From contig CAZBLK010000011.1 in the NCBI GenBank assembly GCA_964492715.1, positions 26,676-90,675 on the forward strand: a stretch of DNA of 64,000 bases, in the 5' to 3' direction. Made by a program: the position numbers and the translations under genes. Numbering within the stretch: the first letter of the stretch is position 1; each line of letters begins with the position of its first letter. Positions 1 through 8,874 of the stretch are shown piece by piece. The notes below the pieces were generated by a model. It worked only from the letters and a program-made list of their open reading frames with translations, did not search any database and was not told the origin of the DNA. This DNA is from CAZBLK01 sp964492715. GTDB lineage: Bacteria > Bacillota > Clostridia > Lachnospirales > WRBF01.

Positions 1-284
1 AGCCCAGCGACGAAATGGTAGCAATCACTTTTATTTGCCCGCACATGATGCACTCACGCCCTTTTGTTGTGTCGGCTGATGATATAATTGAAGCGCAAGT
101 TGTCGGCAACAAGTCAGAAGACGCTGTAATTGTTTTGGACGGGCACACAACACTTAAATTAAATAATAATGAAACTATAAAAATTAAAGCGTCAAAAAAA
201 TATTATACAAACACAATCCACACTATGGGGTTTGGGTTTTACGACATATTAAGAAAAAAGATGGTTTTAAATAGAATGAACTGA
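1..284 (+). CDS. nadK: NAD kinase, C-terminal part (cut by window edge)
   Basis: This is the last 94 or so codons of a gene that begins outside the window; the frame is open from base 3, so the ATG at 15 is internal. The visible protein has the NAD kinase C-terminal signature ICPHMMHSRPFVVS, followed by a VLDGH segment (DGQ-like in the family). NAD kinase phosphorylates NAD to NADP in the cytosol. The gene lies upstream of recN, as in many Firmicutes, where argR often sits between the two. Here no argR is present: recN starts 168 bases after the stop. Family assignment rests on motif recognition only. Confidence 0.85.
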   Translation, partial: PSDEMVAITFICPHMMHSRPFVVSADDIIEAQVVGNKSEDAVIVLDGHTTLKLNNNETIKIKASKKYYTNTIHTMGFGFYDILRKKMVLNRMN

Positions 285-329
285 CACAATTGTGCTGCAA
301 ATTGGGATATGAATAATTGAAAAAACAAA

Positions 330-382
330 GACCTTAGGGGCGCTGCCCCTAAAACCCCGCAAGGGGCTAGCCCCTTGACCCA
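330..382 (+). repeat. GC-rich double-hairpin intergenic repeat, copy 1
   Basis: This GC-rich patch in AT-rich DNA holds two adjacent hairpins, TAGGGGCGCTGCCCCTA and AAGGGGCTAGCCCCTT, followed by GACCCA. A close relative lies at 48118-48170 and a deleted remnant at 55776-55810. It sits between nadK and recN in the presumed transcript. It looks like a non-coding dispersed palindromic (REP/MITE-like) element. Confidence 0.8.
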
Positions 383-452
383 TTTTTTAAAAGATTTTAC
401 CATAATTTCTACGATTATTGATTCGCATTTGTATTGAAAGTGAGGTGAGCAA

Positions 453-2165
453 ATGCTTGAAACACTACATATAAAAAACGTAGCTTTGTTTGAAGAAGCC
501 GAAATTTCTTTTGGAAGCAACTTAAACATAATTTCAGGCGAAACAGGCGCAGGCAAATCTATGCTGATGGACGCAATAAACGTCCTTTTAGGCGAGCGTT
601 TTGGCAAAGACAACATACGGCTTGGCGAAGCCTCAGCCTTTGTTGAAGGAATGTTCAACGTTTGGGACACTCAAGCAGTAGAAGCAATTAAAAACATAGG
701 AATACACATAGACGAAGACAACATGCTGCTTATTTCACGTACTGTTACGTCTGAGGGCAAGTCTACTTGCCGTGCGAACGGCAGGGCAATTACTGTTTCT
801 ATGCTGAAAGAAATTTCTGGGTATTTAATCGACATTCACGGACAAAATAATACACGTTCCCTTTTAAACCCCAGCAGACATATGGAGCTTTTAGACGTAT
901 TTTGTAGTGTGGGGCTTTTATCTTTTAAGGAGCAGCTTGCAGAAAAAATAAAAGAATACAAAGCTATCACTGAACGAATTAAACAAATTTCTGGAGATGA
1001 TAAAAACAGAGAAGCTTTAATAGAAATGTTAACATACCAACGTGATGAAATTAAAGAGGCGGCGCTTAAACCAAGCGAAGAAGCCGAGCTTACTTCACGC
1101 CTTCAAGTGCTTCAAAACAATGGGCGGCTTGTGAAGGCTTCGGCAGAAGCTTTTTCCCTTTTGAACGGCGAAGGCGAAGCAATGTCGGCAGTAGACCAGT
1201 TAAGCCGAGCAAAAGTTCTTGTAAACGAGCTTTGTGAGCTTTCGTTAGGCGACACGTCACTTTCTTCACTTTTGGAAACGTTGCAAGAAGCTTATGCACA
1301 AGCAGAAGAAGCTTCACGCACACTTAGACAGTACATAGACACTCTTAGCTTTGAGCCAGACGAGCTTTCAAATATTGAAGCTAGGCTTGACGTTATTTAC
1401 AATTTAAAAAGGAAGTACGGCGGTTCTTTTCTAAGCATTTTCCACCACTATGAAAGTGTGGACAATAGGCTAAACGAGCTTCTTTCAAGCGACGACGAGT
1501 TAAACGAGCTAAACGCAAAAAAACGGCAATGCACAAAGCAGATTGTTTGGCTTTGCGAAGAAATGTCAGCGCTTCGCAAAAATGCGGCAGAAGCAATTAA
1601 GTCTCGCCTTACAGACGAGCTAAACGACCTAGGTATGCAAAACGTAAGGTTTGACATAATAATAGAAAGGAAGAAAGAATTTAGCGTAAGCGGCTTTGAC
1701 AAAGTAGAGTTTTACATTTCGCCGAACGTAGGCGAACCAATGCGCCCGCTTGCAAAAATAGCTTCTGGCGGTGAAATGTCACGCTTTATGCTTGCGCTTA
1801 AAACAGTTCTTTCACGCTTTAGCGCAGACAGCGCAATGACTTTTGTGTTTGATGAAATTGACACAGGCGTAAGCGGCAAGGCGGCGCAAAAAGTAGCAGA
1901 AAAGCTTGCAGAAATTTCAAAGACACACCAATTAGTTTGCATTACGCACCTTCCGCAAATTGCGGCAATGGCAGACGTGCATTTTTTAATTGAAAAAACA
2001 GCGGACGACGAGCGCACAACAACAAACGTTTATCCGCTTGATGAAGAAGAAAGCGTTATGGAGCTTACACGGCTTCTTGGCGGCGCAGTAATTACAGACT
2101 CAACGGTAGTTGCGGCTAGAGAGCTTAAAGAAATGGCGCAAAGTTTTAAAACAAATATGCAATAA
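453..2165 (+). CDS. recN: DNA repair protein RecN
   Basis: RecN is an SMC-like ATPase that acts early in double-strand-break repair at the nucleoid. The 570 residues match the usual length. A Walker A motif GETGAGKS lies near residue 30, a long coiled-coil region spans roughly 150-370, and the C-terminal ABC half shows LASGGEMSRFMLALK (signature) and FVFDEIDTGVSG (Walker B), then ITHLPQIA. The ATG at 453 is preceded by GAGGTGAG at good spacing. hflK follows 18 bases after the stop on the same strand, so the three genes recN-hflK-hflC are probably co-transcribed. Confidence 0.96.
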   Translation: MLETLHIKNVALFEEAEISFGSNLNIISGETGAGKSMLMDAINVLLGERFGKDNIRLGEASAFVEGMFNVWDTQAVEAIKNIGIHIDEDNMLLISRTVTSEGKSTCRANGRAITVSMLKEISGYLIDIHGQNNTRSLLNPSRHMELLDVFCSVGLLSFKEQLAEKIKEYKAITERIKQISGDDKNREALIEMLTYQRDEIKEAALKPSEEAELTSRLQVLQNNGRLVKASAEAFSLLNGEGEAMSAVDQLSRAKVLVNELCELSLGDTSLSSLLETLQEAYAQAEEASRTLRQYIDTLSFEPDELSNIEARLDVIYNLKRKYGGSFLSIFHHYESVDNRLNELLSSDDELNELNAKKRQCTKQIVWLCEEMSALRKNAAEAIKSRLTDELNDLGMQNVRFDIIIERKKEFSVSGFDKVEFYISPNVGEPMRPLAKIASGGEMSRFMLALKTVLSRFSADSAMTFVFDEIDTGVSGKAAQKVAEKLAEISKTHQLVCITHLPQIAAMADVHFLIEKTADDERTTTNVYPLDEEESVMELTRLLGGAVITDSTVVAARELKEMAQSFKTNMQ

Positions 2166-2183
2166 AGAGGGGGTAACGCAATT

Positions 2184-3101
2184 ATGGACGAACGAACTGC
2201 AAAAGCCACGAAAACAGCCGTTACAGTAGGCGGGCTTTTAGTCGTTTTGGTACTTGTTGGCACAATTATTTTTGGCAGCTTTTACACCGTAAGTGAGCAA
2301 GAGCAAGCTATAGTTGTACAGTTTGGCAAGGCTATTGACGTGCAAAAGGCAGGGCTTCATTTTAAAATTCCGTTTATACAGTCGGTTATACCTGTAAGCA
2401 TGGTTACAAAAAGTATGGAGCTTGGCTACAGGGTGATTGACGGACAATACGAAGACGTGGAAAGCGAAGCTTTTATGATTACAAAGGACTTTAACTTTGT
2501 TATGATTGATTTTTTCATTGAATACAAAGTTACAGACCCAATAAAGTATCGTTTCAAAGCAGTTAATTCAGATGAGCTTTTGCGAAACGCTTTGCAGGCA
2601 GAAGCTAGAAACGTTGTTTCAAGTTACGACGTAGACGACGTTTTAACAGTTGCAAAAACTGAAATTCAGTCAAAAATAAAAGAAGAAACACTTTTACGCC
2701 TTGACCAATACGACATTGGCATAAACGTAACAAACGTAACAATTCAAGACGCTGCACCACCAACGGAGGAAGTTAGAAGTGCGTTTAAAGACGTAGAAAA
2801 CGCAAAGCAAGAAAAAGAAACCGAAATAAACACAGCCGAGCGTGAATACAACGAAAAAATTCCTTCGGCGAGAGCAAACGCCGACAAAATTTCAAAAGAA
2901 GCCGAAGGTATAAAGCTTGCAAGAATAAACGAAGCAAAAGGGCAAGTTGCACGTTTTGAAAACATGTTTAACGAGTACATCAAAAACCCTGCAATTACAA
3001 AAACTCGTATGTACCTTGAAGCACTCGAGCAAGTTATGCCTGGCGTAAAGGTTTACGTTGACAGCGGCAACGGTGCGTTGAAGCTTCTTAACTTAGAATA
3101 G
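2184..3101 (+). CDS. hflK: SPFH-domain membrane protein, HflK type
   Basis: The protein has one N-terminal transmembrane segment (about residues 12-33) followed by an SPFH/band-7 domain that starts YTVSEQEQAIVVQFGKA, and a charged helical region near 200-260. In characterised bacteria HflK and HflC form a membrane assembly that modulates the FtsH protease; no ftsH is in this window. At 305 residues it is shorter than proteobacterial HflK, as expected for Firmicutes. GAGGGGG precedes the ATG. hflC starts 11 bases after its stop, which supports a paired function. Confidence 0.85.
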   Translation: MDERTAKATKTAVTVGGLLVVLVLVGTIIFGSFYTVSEQEQAIVVQFGKAIDVQKAGLHFKIPFIQSVIPVSMVTKSMELGYRVIDGQYEDVESEAFMITKDFNFVMIDFFIEYKVTDPIKYRFKAVNSDELLRNALQAEARNVVSSYDVDDVLTVAKTEIQSKIKEETLLRLDQYDIGINVTNVTIQDAAPPTEEVRSAFKDVENAKQEKETEINTAEREYNEKIPSARANADKISKEAEGIKLARINEAKGQVARFENMFNEYIKNPAITKTRMYLEALEQVMPGVKVYVDSGNGALKLLNLE

Positions 3102-3112
3102 GAGGGGATAAA

Positions 3113-4021
3113 ATGGAAGTTATTCATGAGGAAGTTCCAAGAAAACCGAAAAAAGCAAACAAACTTGTTATTTTGCTTGTGATTATAGTTGCTTTAGCGA
3201 TTGGTGCATTTTTGGGTTCAAATATGTTTTTTGTTTCTGTCCCCGAAAATTACAGCGTTTCTATAAAACGGTTTGACAAAGTTATAAATGTTTACACAAC
3301 ACCAGGGCTTTACTTTAAAACGCCTATAGACAACACAGTTTTTATTAAAAACAACGCTATCATTTACAATTTAAGCCCGTCAGACGTGTTGACGCTTGAC
3401 AAAAAGGCTATGACTGTAAGCAGTTACGCTGTTTGGAAAATTAAAGACCCTTTGACATTTTTGCAAACGGCAGGAACAGAGGGTGAAGCCGAGCGTAGGC
3501 TTGACGCAACTGTTTTTAACGCTATCAAAAACTTGCTTGGCTCTATAGACCAGCTTGACATTATACGTATGCGTGGGCGTGACCTTGAAAACCAGCTTAT
3601 TACGAACGTTGCAAAGCAAATGGAGTATTACGGCATTGAAGTTTCGGACATTAGAATAAAGCAGTTTGACTTGCCGACAGACAACAAAAACGCCGTTTAC
3701 ACAAGAATGATTTCCGAGCGGCAAAAAATAGCGGCGCAATACCGTGCAGAGGGTAAAGAAGCTGCTGATAAAATTCGTAATACAATTACGAAAGAAAGCA
3801 TGGAAATTGAGTCGCAAGCAAAGGCGACATCTGCACAGCTTGTAGCCGAAGGTGAAAGCGAGTACATGCGTATTCTTGCGGAAGCTTACAGCGGTGAAGA
3901 CCGTGCTGGGTTTTATGAATTTTTAAGGACACTTGACGCTTTGAAGGTTACTATGACAGGCGATAAGACAATTATTCTTCCGATAGATTCGCCGCTTACT
4001 AGGGTGCTTATTGGGCAGTAA
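3113..4021 (+). CDS. hflC: SPFH-domain membrane protein, HflC type
   Basis: The 302-residue partner of the preceding gene. It has a short charged N-terminus, a transmembrane segment (about residues 18-38), an SPFH domain opening with VSVPENYSVSIKRFDKV, and the family's C-terminal part with RMISERQKIAAQYRAEGKE, typical of HflC. An AGGAGGGG Shine-Dalgarno precedes the ATG. A hairpin with a T-run follows the stop and ends the recN-hflK-hflC transcript. Confidence 0.87.
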   Translation: MEVIHEEVPRKPKKANKLVILLVIIVALAIGAFLGSNMFFVSVPENYSVSIKRFDKVINVYTTPGLYFKTPIDNTVFIKNNAIIYNLSPSDVLTLDKKAMTVSSYAVWKIKDPLTFLQTAGTEGEAERRLDATVFNAIKNLLGSIDQLDIIRMRGRDLENQLITNVAKQMEYYGIEVSDIRIKQFDLPTDNKNAVYTRMISERQKIAAQYRAEGKEAADKIRNTITKESMEIESQAKATSAQLVAEGESEYMRILAEAYSGEDRAGFYEFLRTLDALKVTMTGDKTIILPIDSPLTRVLIGQ

Positions 4022-4041
4022 GAAATTATAGATAAAATTTT

Positions 4042-4076
4042 GGGGAGCTTTTCTTTGGAAAAGTTCCCCTGTTTTT
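4042..4076 (+). terminator. Terminator after hflC
   Basis: The stem GGGGAgCTTTTC / GAAAAGtTCCCC is followed by GTTTTTA, between two converging genes (hflC on plus, the YbaK-like gene on minus). Confidence 0.8.
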
Positions 4077-4077
4077 A

Positions 4078-4557
4078 TTAAGCTTCCCAACCTTTACACA
4101 CATCAACCCATTCAACCGCTTTTGCGTACCCAAAAAGCTCATCACACGAAAGCTCAATTGCACTGTTGCCGCTTCCACATGCTGGGAACACAGTGTCAAA
4201 CCGTTTAAGTGACACGTCCAAGTAAACAGGTATTCCTTCTTTTATTCCAAAAGGGCAAACACCGCCTATAGCATGTCCAACCATTGAAATTACTTCTTCT
4301 GGTGTAAGCATTTTTGCTTTTGTTCCGTAAAGTGCCTTGTACTTTGAGTTGTCAATTTTTGCGTCGCCTGCTGTTACTATAAGAAAACAACTTTCGCCGT
4401 CTTTGCTTTTAAACGAAAGTGTTTTTGCTATGCGTGCAGGAATTACGTTTAATGTTTGTGCGGCAAGTTCTACCGTTGCGCTTGATGTTTCAAACTCCAT
4501 TATTTTGTGCTCTAAGTTGTATTGCTTGAAATATTCCTTTACAGCTTCAATTGACAT
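4078..4557 (-). CDS. YbaK/ProX-type aminoacyl-tRNA deacylase
   Basis: A single-domain protein of about 159 residues in the YbaK/EbsC/ProX editing family, which hydrolyses mischarged tRNAs such as Cys-tRNA(Pro) or Ala-tRNA(Pro). Supporting sequence: the lysine region ARIAKTLSFKSKDG, VTAGDAKIDNSKYK, and the family loop VGHAIGGVCPFGIKEGIPVYLD with the conserved GGVCPFG. I chose the ATG at 4557 because ATGGAG lies 8-9 bases upstream; an in-frame GTG at 4566 overlaps that ribosome site. The exact substrate cannot be told from sequence. It stands alone between a terminator and a foldback element. Confidence 0.88.
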   Translation of the reverse strand: MSIEAVKEYFKQYNLEHKIMEFETSSATVELAAQTLNVIPARIAKTLSFKSKDGESCFLIVTAGDAKIDNSKYKALYGTKAKMLTPEEVISMVGHAIGGVCPFGIKEGIPVYLDVSLKRFDTVFPACGSGNSAIELSCDELFGYAKAVEWVDVCKGWEA

Positions 4558-4578
4558 GCAGTTCACTCCATTTTATAT

Positions 4579-4742
4579 TAGACCTCTTGCGAAATTATAA
4601 ACGCCGTCTTTACGGTAAATTTACCGTTTCGGCTGCGTCACCAAAAGTCTTACTCACCTTTGGGTACGTGAGGTTTTTGCTTCCTTGCCAAATGAAAAAT
4701 TTGCTCGTAAATTCGACAATTCTTATTTCGCAAGAAGTCTAT
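4579..4742. mobile_element. MITE-like element, 164 bp
   Basis: The near-perfect terminal inverted repeats TAGACCTCTTGCGAAAT (4579-4595) and ATTTCGCAAGAAGTCTA (4726-4742) match at 16 of 17 positions and enclose non-coding DNA. No transposase is present, so any movement would be non-autonomous. It lies directly upstream of the YbaK-like gene. Confidence 0.75.
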
Positions 4743-4751
4743 TAAATTCAA

Positions 4752-4801
4752 GGGACTGGGCTGTGCTATAACTTTAAGCAGTTGCCCAATCCCCTATTTT
4801 T
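4752..4801 (+). other. Imperfect inverted repeat with T-rich tail
   Basis: AGGGACTGGGC (4752) pairs with GCCCAATCCCCT (ending 4796) and is followed by ATTTTTA. It could be a terminator in the plus direction, or serve the minus-strand sensor gene that ends at 4830. Confidence 0.4.
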
Positions 4802-4829
4802 AAAAAGGTTTAACCTTAATAATGCGTAA

Positions 4830-7316
4830 TTATTTCACATTAGTTAAAAGCCGCATTTTGTAAAGTATTTCTGAAAAATACAGCTCCTCCATAGGACGTG
4901 CAAAGTAAAACCCTTGCACAATGTCGCAGCCCAAATTCTTCAAAAGCTCCACATGCTCTTTTAATTCAACGCCCTCAGCAACTGTGTGTATGCCTAGCCG
5001 CTTCGCCATGTCTATTATGCAAAATAGCACGTTTTTTGTACGCTCCTCGTCGATTGTGTCAACAAAAAAGCTTCTATCAATTTTAACAACGTCAACTGGC
5101 AAGTTTTTCAAAAGCCCCAAAGACGAATAGCCTGTGCCAAAGTCGTCCATTGAAAGTGTAAACCCAGCGTCATGAAGCCCATTTAAAAACACGCAAAGGT
5201 CGTTTTCGTTGTCAAGCATAGCTGTTTCTGTAAGCTCAATTTCAAGCAGCTTTCGTGGAACGTTGTACTTGTCGGCTATTTCACAAAGGCTTTCCAAAAA
5301 AGTTGGGTTGTTCAAGTGCAGCCTTGAAAAGTTTACTGAAACTGTGGGTGCATCTACCCCTTCATCAAGCCACTTTCTAATTGTGGCACAAGTTTTTTCA
5401 AACATGTAAAAGTCAAGCTTTGTTATAAAGCCGTTTTTCTCAAACAGCGCAATAAAGTTTCCAGGGTAAACAATGTCAATGTCTTCTACCTTCCAGCGAA
5501 CCAAAGCTTCTGCACCAACAATTTTTTCGTCAGCTAACCTGTATTTAGGCTGAAGAAACAAAAGAAACTCTCCGTTTTCTAAGGCAGGCTCCATTTTGTC
5601 TTCAATTTCCTTTTCCTTAATTGCAATTTGCTTTGTCGAGGCGTCATAGTTGCAAAACTTGTTGTCGTTTTTCTCCTTTGCCAAGCGGTGTGCAATGTTT
5701 ACTTTTTCAAAAATTGCAGCAACATCAGTTTCGCCTTTTTCTATTGTGTACCTGCCAGCTGGAAAAGTAAGCTTATAGTTTAGCATACTTGCATTTAATT
5801 TGCAAAACGTTTCCGAAAACAAATGTCGATTATTCATGGCCTCGGCTTCAGGAGTTCGCCGTAACAAAGCTACAAACTCGTCAGAGCCTATTCTTCCATA
5901 AACCTCATGCTCTTTGTCATAAAGCGTTTCCATAGTTTTTGCCACATTTTTAAGAATTCTGTCGCCTTCAACAAAGCCGTAAAGCTCGTTCATTACTTTA
6001 AATCGGTCTACGTCAAACATTATCATGTGGTAGCCTACGTCTGGGTTGTTTTTTAAAAGTTGTTCGGCATCAAGCTTAAACTTAACAAAGTTACGCAGCC
6101 CTGTAAGCTCGTCGTAAAAAGCCTGTTTAAAAAGGTCGCCTTGAAGTTTTTTAATGTTAGTTGTCATGTTGTTTAGCGAGTTTGCAAGAACACTTATTTC
6201 GTCCTTTGTGTTAACACAAACTTTAACAGACAAGTCGCCTGTTCCAATTTTTTCTGCGTCCGATACCACCTTCAAAATCGGACGTGTTATAAAACGCCCC
6301 ATACTATACGCTACAACTGTAGCAAACAAAATGCAAATTAAAATAGCTTCAAACAAATTTACAAAAACTCTGTTTATTCCAGAGTACATTTCTGCTACAG
6401 GCGGAACAATTCCCAAAACCCAGCCGTTTGCAAGCTTGCTGTAAGCAATTACGCTTTGCGTACCGTTGTCGTCAAAAGGAACTATTCCAAAAGGTGTTAA
6501 CTTAATTTTTTGCGCTATTTCCTTGTACTTTCCGTCTTGGGTAGTTTCAAGGTTTTTTAACGTATTTTCAGCTTGGTTAACATACTTTGGGTGAATAATT
6601 ATGTCAAGGTTTTCATTTAACAACATGGCATATCCGTGCTCATAAACTTTTATTTGCTGAACCTCATTGAACATCTTATCAAACACATAGTCTGTTCCTA
6701 CAATACATATAAATTTGTTGTCCATGTAAATTGGAACTGTGTATGAAGCCATAGATATTGTTTTTCCACTTTTTAGTGTCCACTCGTAAGGGTCGGTCCA
6801 GTAAGCACCTCGTTTGCTTTGCGGACCTAACCACCATTGTTTCTTGTCGTCTTCTGTAGCTGGTGTTTGCAAATAAGAAAAATCTATGTAGTCTTGCCTT
6901 TCGGCTATTTTGTCGTCAGTTTCATCTATAAAATAAACATCGTGTGGGGTGTCTGACCATTCTGGACTAAAAAAAACATAGGCTGAAACGCTACGGGCAC
7001 GGTTTTCTGCAAAACTTTTAATAAATTTTGCTAGCTCCACTTCGTACTTAGCCAAGTAATTTTTGTCGTTTTTTAGCTGCCCATAGTCAAGCGTATTGTG
7101 AATATAAATTTCAAGCTCTTTAACTTGTTCTTCTATAATGTCAAACTCTTTGCCAAACTGCCCAGAATAATATTTTGACATTAAAACAAGCATGTCTTCG
7201 GCTTCGCTTTGTGCCAAATCCCTGCCACCTTTAAGAACTATTGAGCCAAGAACTGCTGCAGTTAAAACGGAACAAACTAAAATTACAACAAAAATTTTAC
7301 TGCTAATTTTACCCAT
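4830..7316 (-). CDS. Membrane sensor with Cache, HAMP, GGDEF-like and EAL domains
   Basis: An 828-residue c-di-GMP signalling protein. A transmembrane helix (residues 5-30), a large extracytoplasmic dCache-like sensor (about 35-305), a second transmembrane helix (about 310-335) and a HAMP linker (to about 390) precede a GGDEF-type domain (about 405-560) and an EAL domain (about 575-820). The diguanylate cyclase signature is altered to GSDEF (in GRIGSDEFV, near residue 475), so synthesis activity is uncertain. The EAL half keeps EALVRW, ELTE, DDFGTGYSSL, the DRSF segment and QGFYFARP, so it is probably an active phosphodiesterase. The ligand is unknown. The gene is monocistronic. Confidence 0.93.
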   Translation of the reverse strand: MGKISSKIFVVILVCSVLTAAVLGSIVLKGGRDLAQSEAEDMLVLMSKYYSGQFGKEFDIIEEQVKELEIYIHNTLDYGQLKNDKNYLAKYEVELAKFIKSFAENRARSVSAYVFFSPEWSDTPHDVYFIDETDDKIAERQDYIDFSYLQTPATEDDKKQWWLGPQSKRGAYWTDPYEWTLKSGKTISMASYTVPIYMDNKFICIVGTDYVFDKMFNEVQQIKVYEHGYAMLLNENLDIIIHPKYVNQAENTLKNLETTQDGKYKEIAQKIKLTPFGIVPFDDNGTQSVIAYSKLANGWVLGIVPPVAEMYSGINRVFVNLFEAILICILFATVVAYSMGRFITRPILKVVSDAEKIGTGDLSVKVCVNTKDEISVLANSLNNMTTNIKKLQGDLFKQAFYDELTGLRNFVKFKLDAEQLLKNNPDVGYHMIMFDVDRFKVMNELYGFVEGDRILKNVAKTMETLYDKEHEVYGRIGSDEFVALLRRTPEAEAMNNRHLFSETFCKLNASMLNYKLTFPAGRYTIEKGETDVAAIFEKVNIAHRLAKEKNDNKFCNYDASTKQIAIKEKEIEDKMEPALENGEFLLFLQPKYRLADEKIVGAEALVRWKVEDIDIVYPGNFIALFEKNGFITKLDFYMFEKTCATIRKWLDEGVDAPTVSVNFSRLHLNNPTFLESLCEIADKYNVPRKLLEIELTETAMLDNENDLCVFLNGLHDAGFTLSMDDFGTGYSSLGLLKNLPVDVVKIDRSFFVDTIDEERTKNVLFCIIDMAKRLGIHTVAEGVELKEHVELLKNLGCDIVQGFYFARPMEELYFSEILYKMRLLTNVK

Positions 7317-7500
7317 TTAGTCAACTCCCTAAAAATGGACCTAATTATATTTACGTAAGCAAGCAGAAATTGTTTATATATTAACAATTGCAAGCTTATA
7401 TTTGATTTTTGGAACAATACTGAATAAAACTCAAAAAAATTAAACATAATTTATATAATAATACACCTATTTAAGCTATTATTCAATGGTTTTTTACACA
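7317..7500. other. Intergenic region between sensor gene and mtaD
   Basis: This AT-rich stretch lies upstream of the minus-strand sensor gene and presumably holds its promoter. I see no further gene or confident promoter in it. Confidence 0.4.
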
Positions 7501-7540
7501 AAAATTATCCCCCTAATATTGCAAATGATGTAGGGGGAAA
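7501..7540 (-). terminator. Terminator after mtaD
   Basis: Read on the minus strand, TTCCCCCTA pairs with TAGGGGGA and is followed by TAATTTTT, just after the mtaD stop. Confidence 0.75.
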
Positions 7541-7555
7541 TTCAAAAATTATAAA

Positions 7556-8851
7556 TTAAAATTGCTTAATTACATTGTTAACTTGAAAAATAAGCTTTTC
7601 AACATCAATAGTTGTAAACGTGCCATTTTCATAAAGCACCTTGCCGTTACACATTGTCAAACACACGTCACGCCCTGTTGCCGAATATGTCACGGCAGAA
7701 GGGTAGTCGTAAATTGGTGTAAGGCTTGGAGTATTTAAGTCTAGCAAAATTATGTCGGCATCAAAGCCTTCTTTTATAATTCCGCTTTCGCCCCCTCTGC
7801 CTTGAGCCTTTGCGCCGTTTACTGTTGCCATTTTCAAAGCTTCGTATGCTGGAATAACAGTAGGGTCGTCACAGCTTGCTTTTTGCAAAATTGCCGCAAG
7901 CTTAATTTCTTCAAACAAGTCTTGCGTGTTGTTCGACGCAACTCCGTCTGTACCAAGCGCAACGTTTACACCTTTTTCAACCATTTTGGCAACTGGGGCA
8001 ATTCCGCTTGCAAGCTTTAAATTTGAAACAGGGTTGTGTACAACTGTTGCACCGCATTTTGCTAAAATTTCCATGTCATTTTCTTCAAGCCAAACGCCGT
8101 GCGCCGCAATTACAGGCACGTCAAAAACGCCATTTTTGTAAAAAACTTCTGTAGGTGTCATGCCGTACTTTTCTTTGCACGCTTCATGCTCGTGCTTAGT
8201 TTCAGAAAGGTGAATGTGCATGTGCAAGCTGTTTTGTTTAGCAAACTCAACAACCTCGTGCCATGCTCTGTCAAACGAGGTGTATTCCCCGTGAATGCTT
8301 GCATCAAGGCGCACACGTCCGTCCCCTTTTTTGTGGTAATCGCTTAAAACACAAATTGATTCTTTGTACTCCTTGCAACTTAAAAAGTCGAAGTTTGGGT
8401 CAAACGTAATAACGCCGTTTGAAATTGAAGCTTTTACGCCTGTTTCAACTACAGCCCTTGCAATTTGCGGCAGCCCCAAGTACATGTCGGAAAAAGCAAC
8501 CGTTCCACTTGCAACCATTTCAGCAATTGAAAGAGTCGCACCCAAATAAACCATTTCGTCAGTAAACTTTTGTTCTGCTGGGAAAATGTGGTCAAACAGC
8601 CATTCCTTTAGCTTTATGTCGTTGGCATACCCACGAAGTATTGACATAGGCGTGTGTGCATGGCAGTTTGTAAGCGCAGGCATTAAAAGCTTTTGTGTGC
8701 AGTCTATTACACGGCTTGCGCTTAACGTTTCATTAAATTGCCCGACATATTTTATTTTTCCACCGTCAACGCCGACACATACGTTTTTTAAAACAGGGCT
8801 TTCGTCGGACATTGTTAAAACGGCAGTTACGTTTTTAAAAAGAATATCCAT
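7556..8851 (-). CDS. mtaD: MTA/SAH deaminase-type amidohydrolase
   Basis: A cytosolic amidohydrolase of about 431 residues that deaminates 5'-methylthioadenosine, S-adenosylhomocysteine or adenosine. Metal-site motifs are present: NCHAHTPMSILRG, HIHLSETKHEHE, AAHGVWL and LGTDGVASN. The in-frame TTG at 8866 is unlikely to be the start; the ATG at 8851 has GAGGT upstream at suitable spacing. punA ends 23 bases upstream, so punA-mtaD form an operon. With ahcY on the other strand, the cluster covers SAH cleavage, adenosine deamination and nucleoside phosphorolysis. Which of the three substrates it prefers cannot be read from sequence. Confidence 0.87.
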   Translation of the reverse strand: MDILFKNVTAVLTMSDESPVLKNVCVGVDGGKIKYVGQFNETLSASRVIDCTQKLLMPALTNCHAHTPMSILRGYANDIKLKEWLFDHIFPAEQKFTDEMVYLGATLSIAEMVASGTVAFSDMYLGLPQIARAVVETGVKASISNGVITFDPNFDFLSCKEYKESICVLSDYHKKGDGRVRLDASIHGEYTSFDRAWHEVVEFAKQNSLHMHIHLSETKHEHEACKEKYGMTPTEVFYKNGVFDVPVIAAHGVWLEENDMEILAKCGATVVHNPVSNLKLASGIAPVAKMVEKGVNVALGTDGVASNNTQDLFEEIKLAAILQKASCDDPTVIPAYEALKMATVNGAKAQGRGGESGIIKEGFDADIILLDLNTPSLTPIYDYPSAVTYSATGRDVCLTMCNGKVLYENGTFTTIDVEKLIFQVNNVIKQF

Positions 8852-8874
8852 TATATGATACCTCAAAGCTTGCC

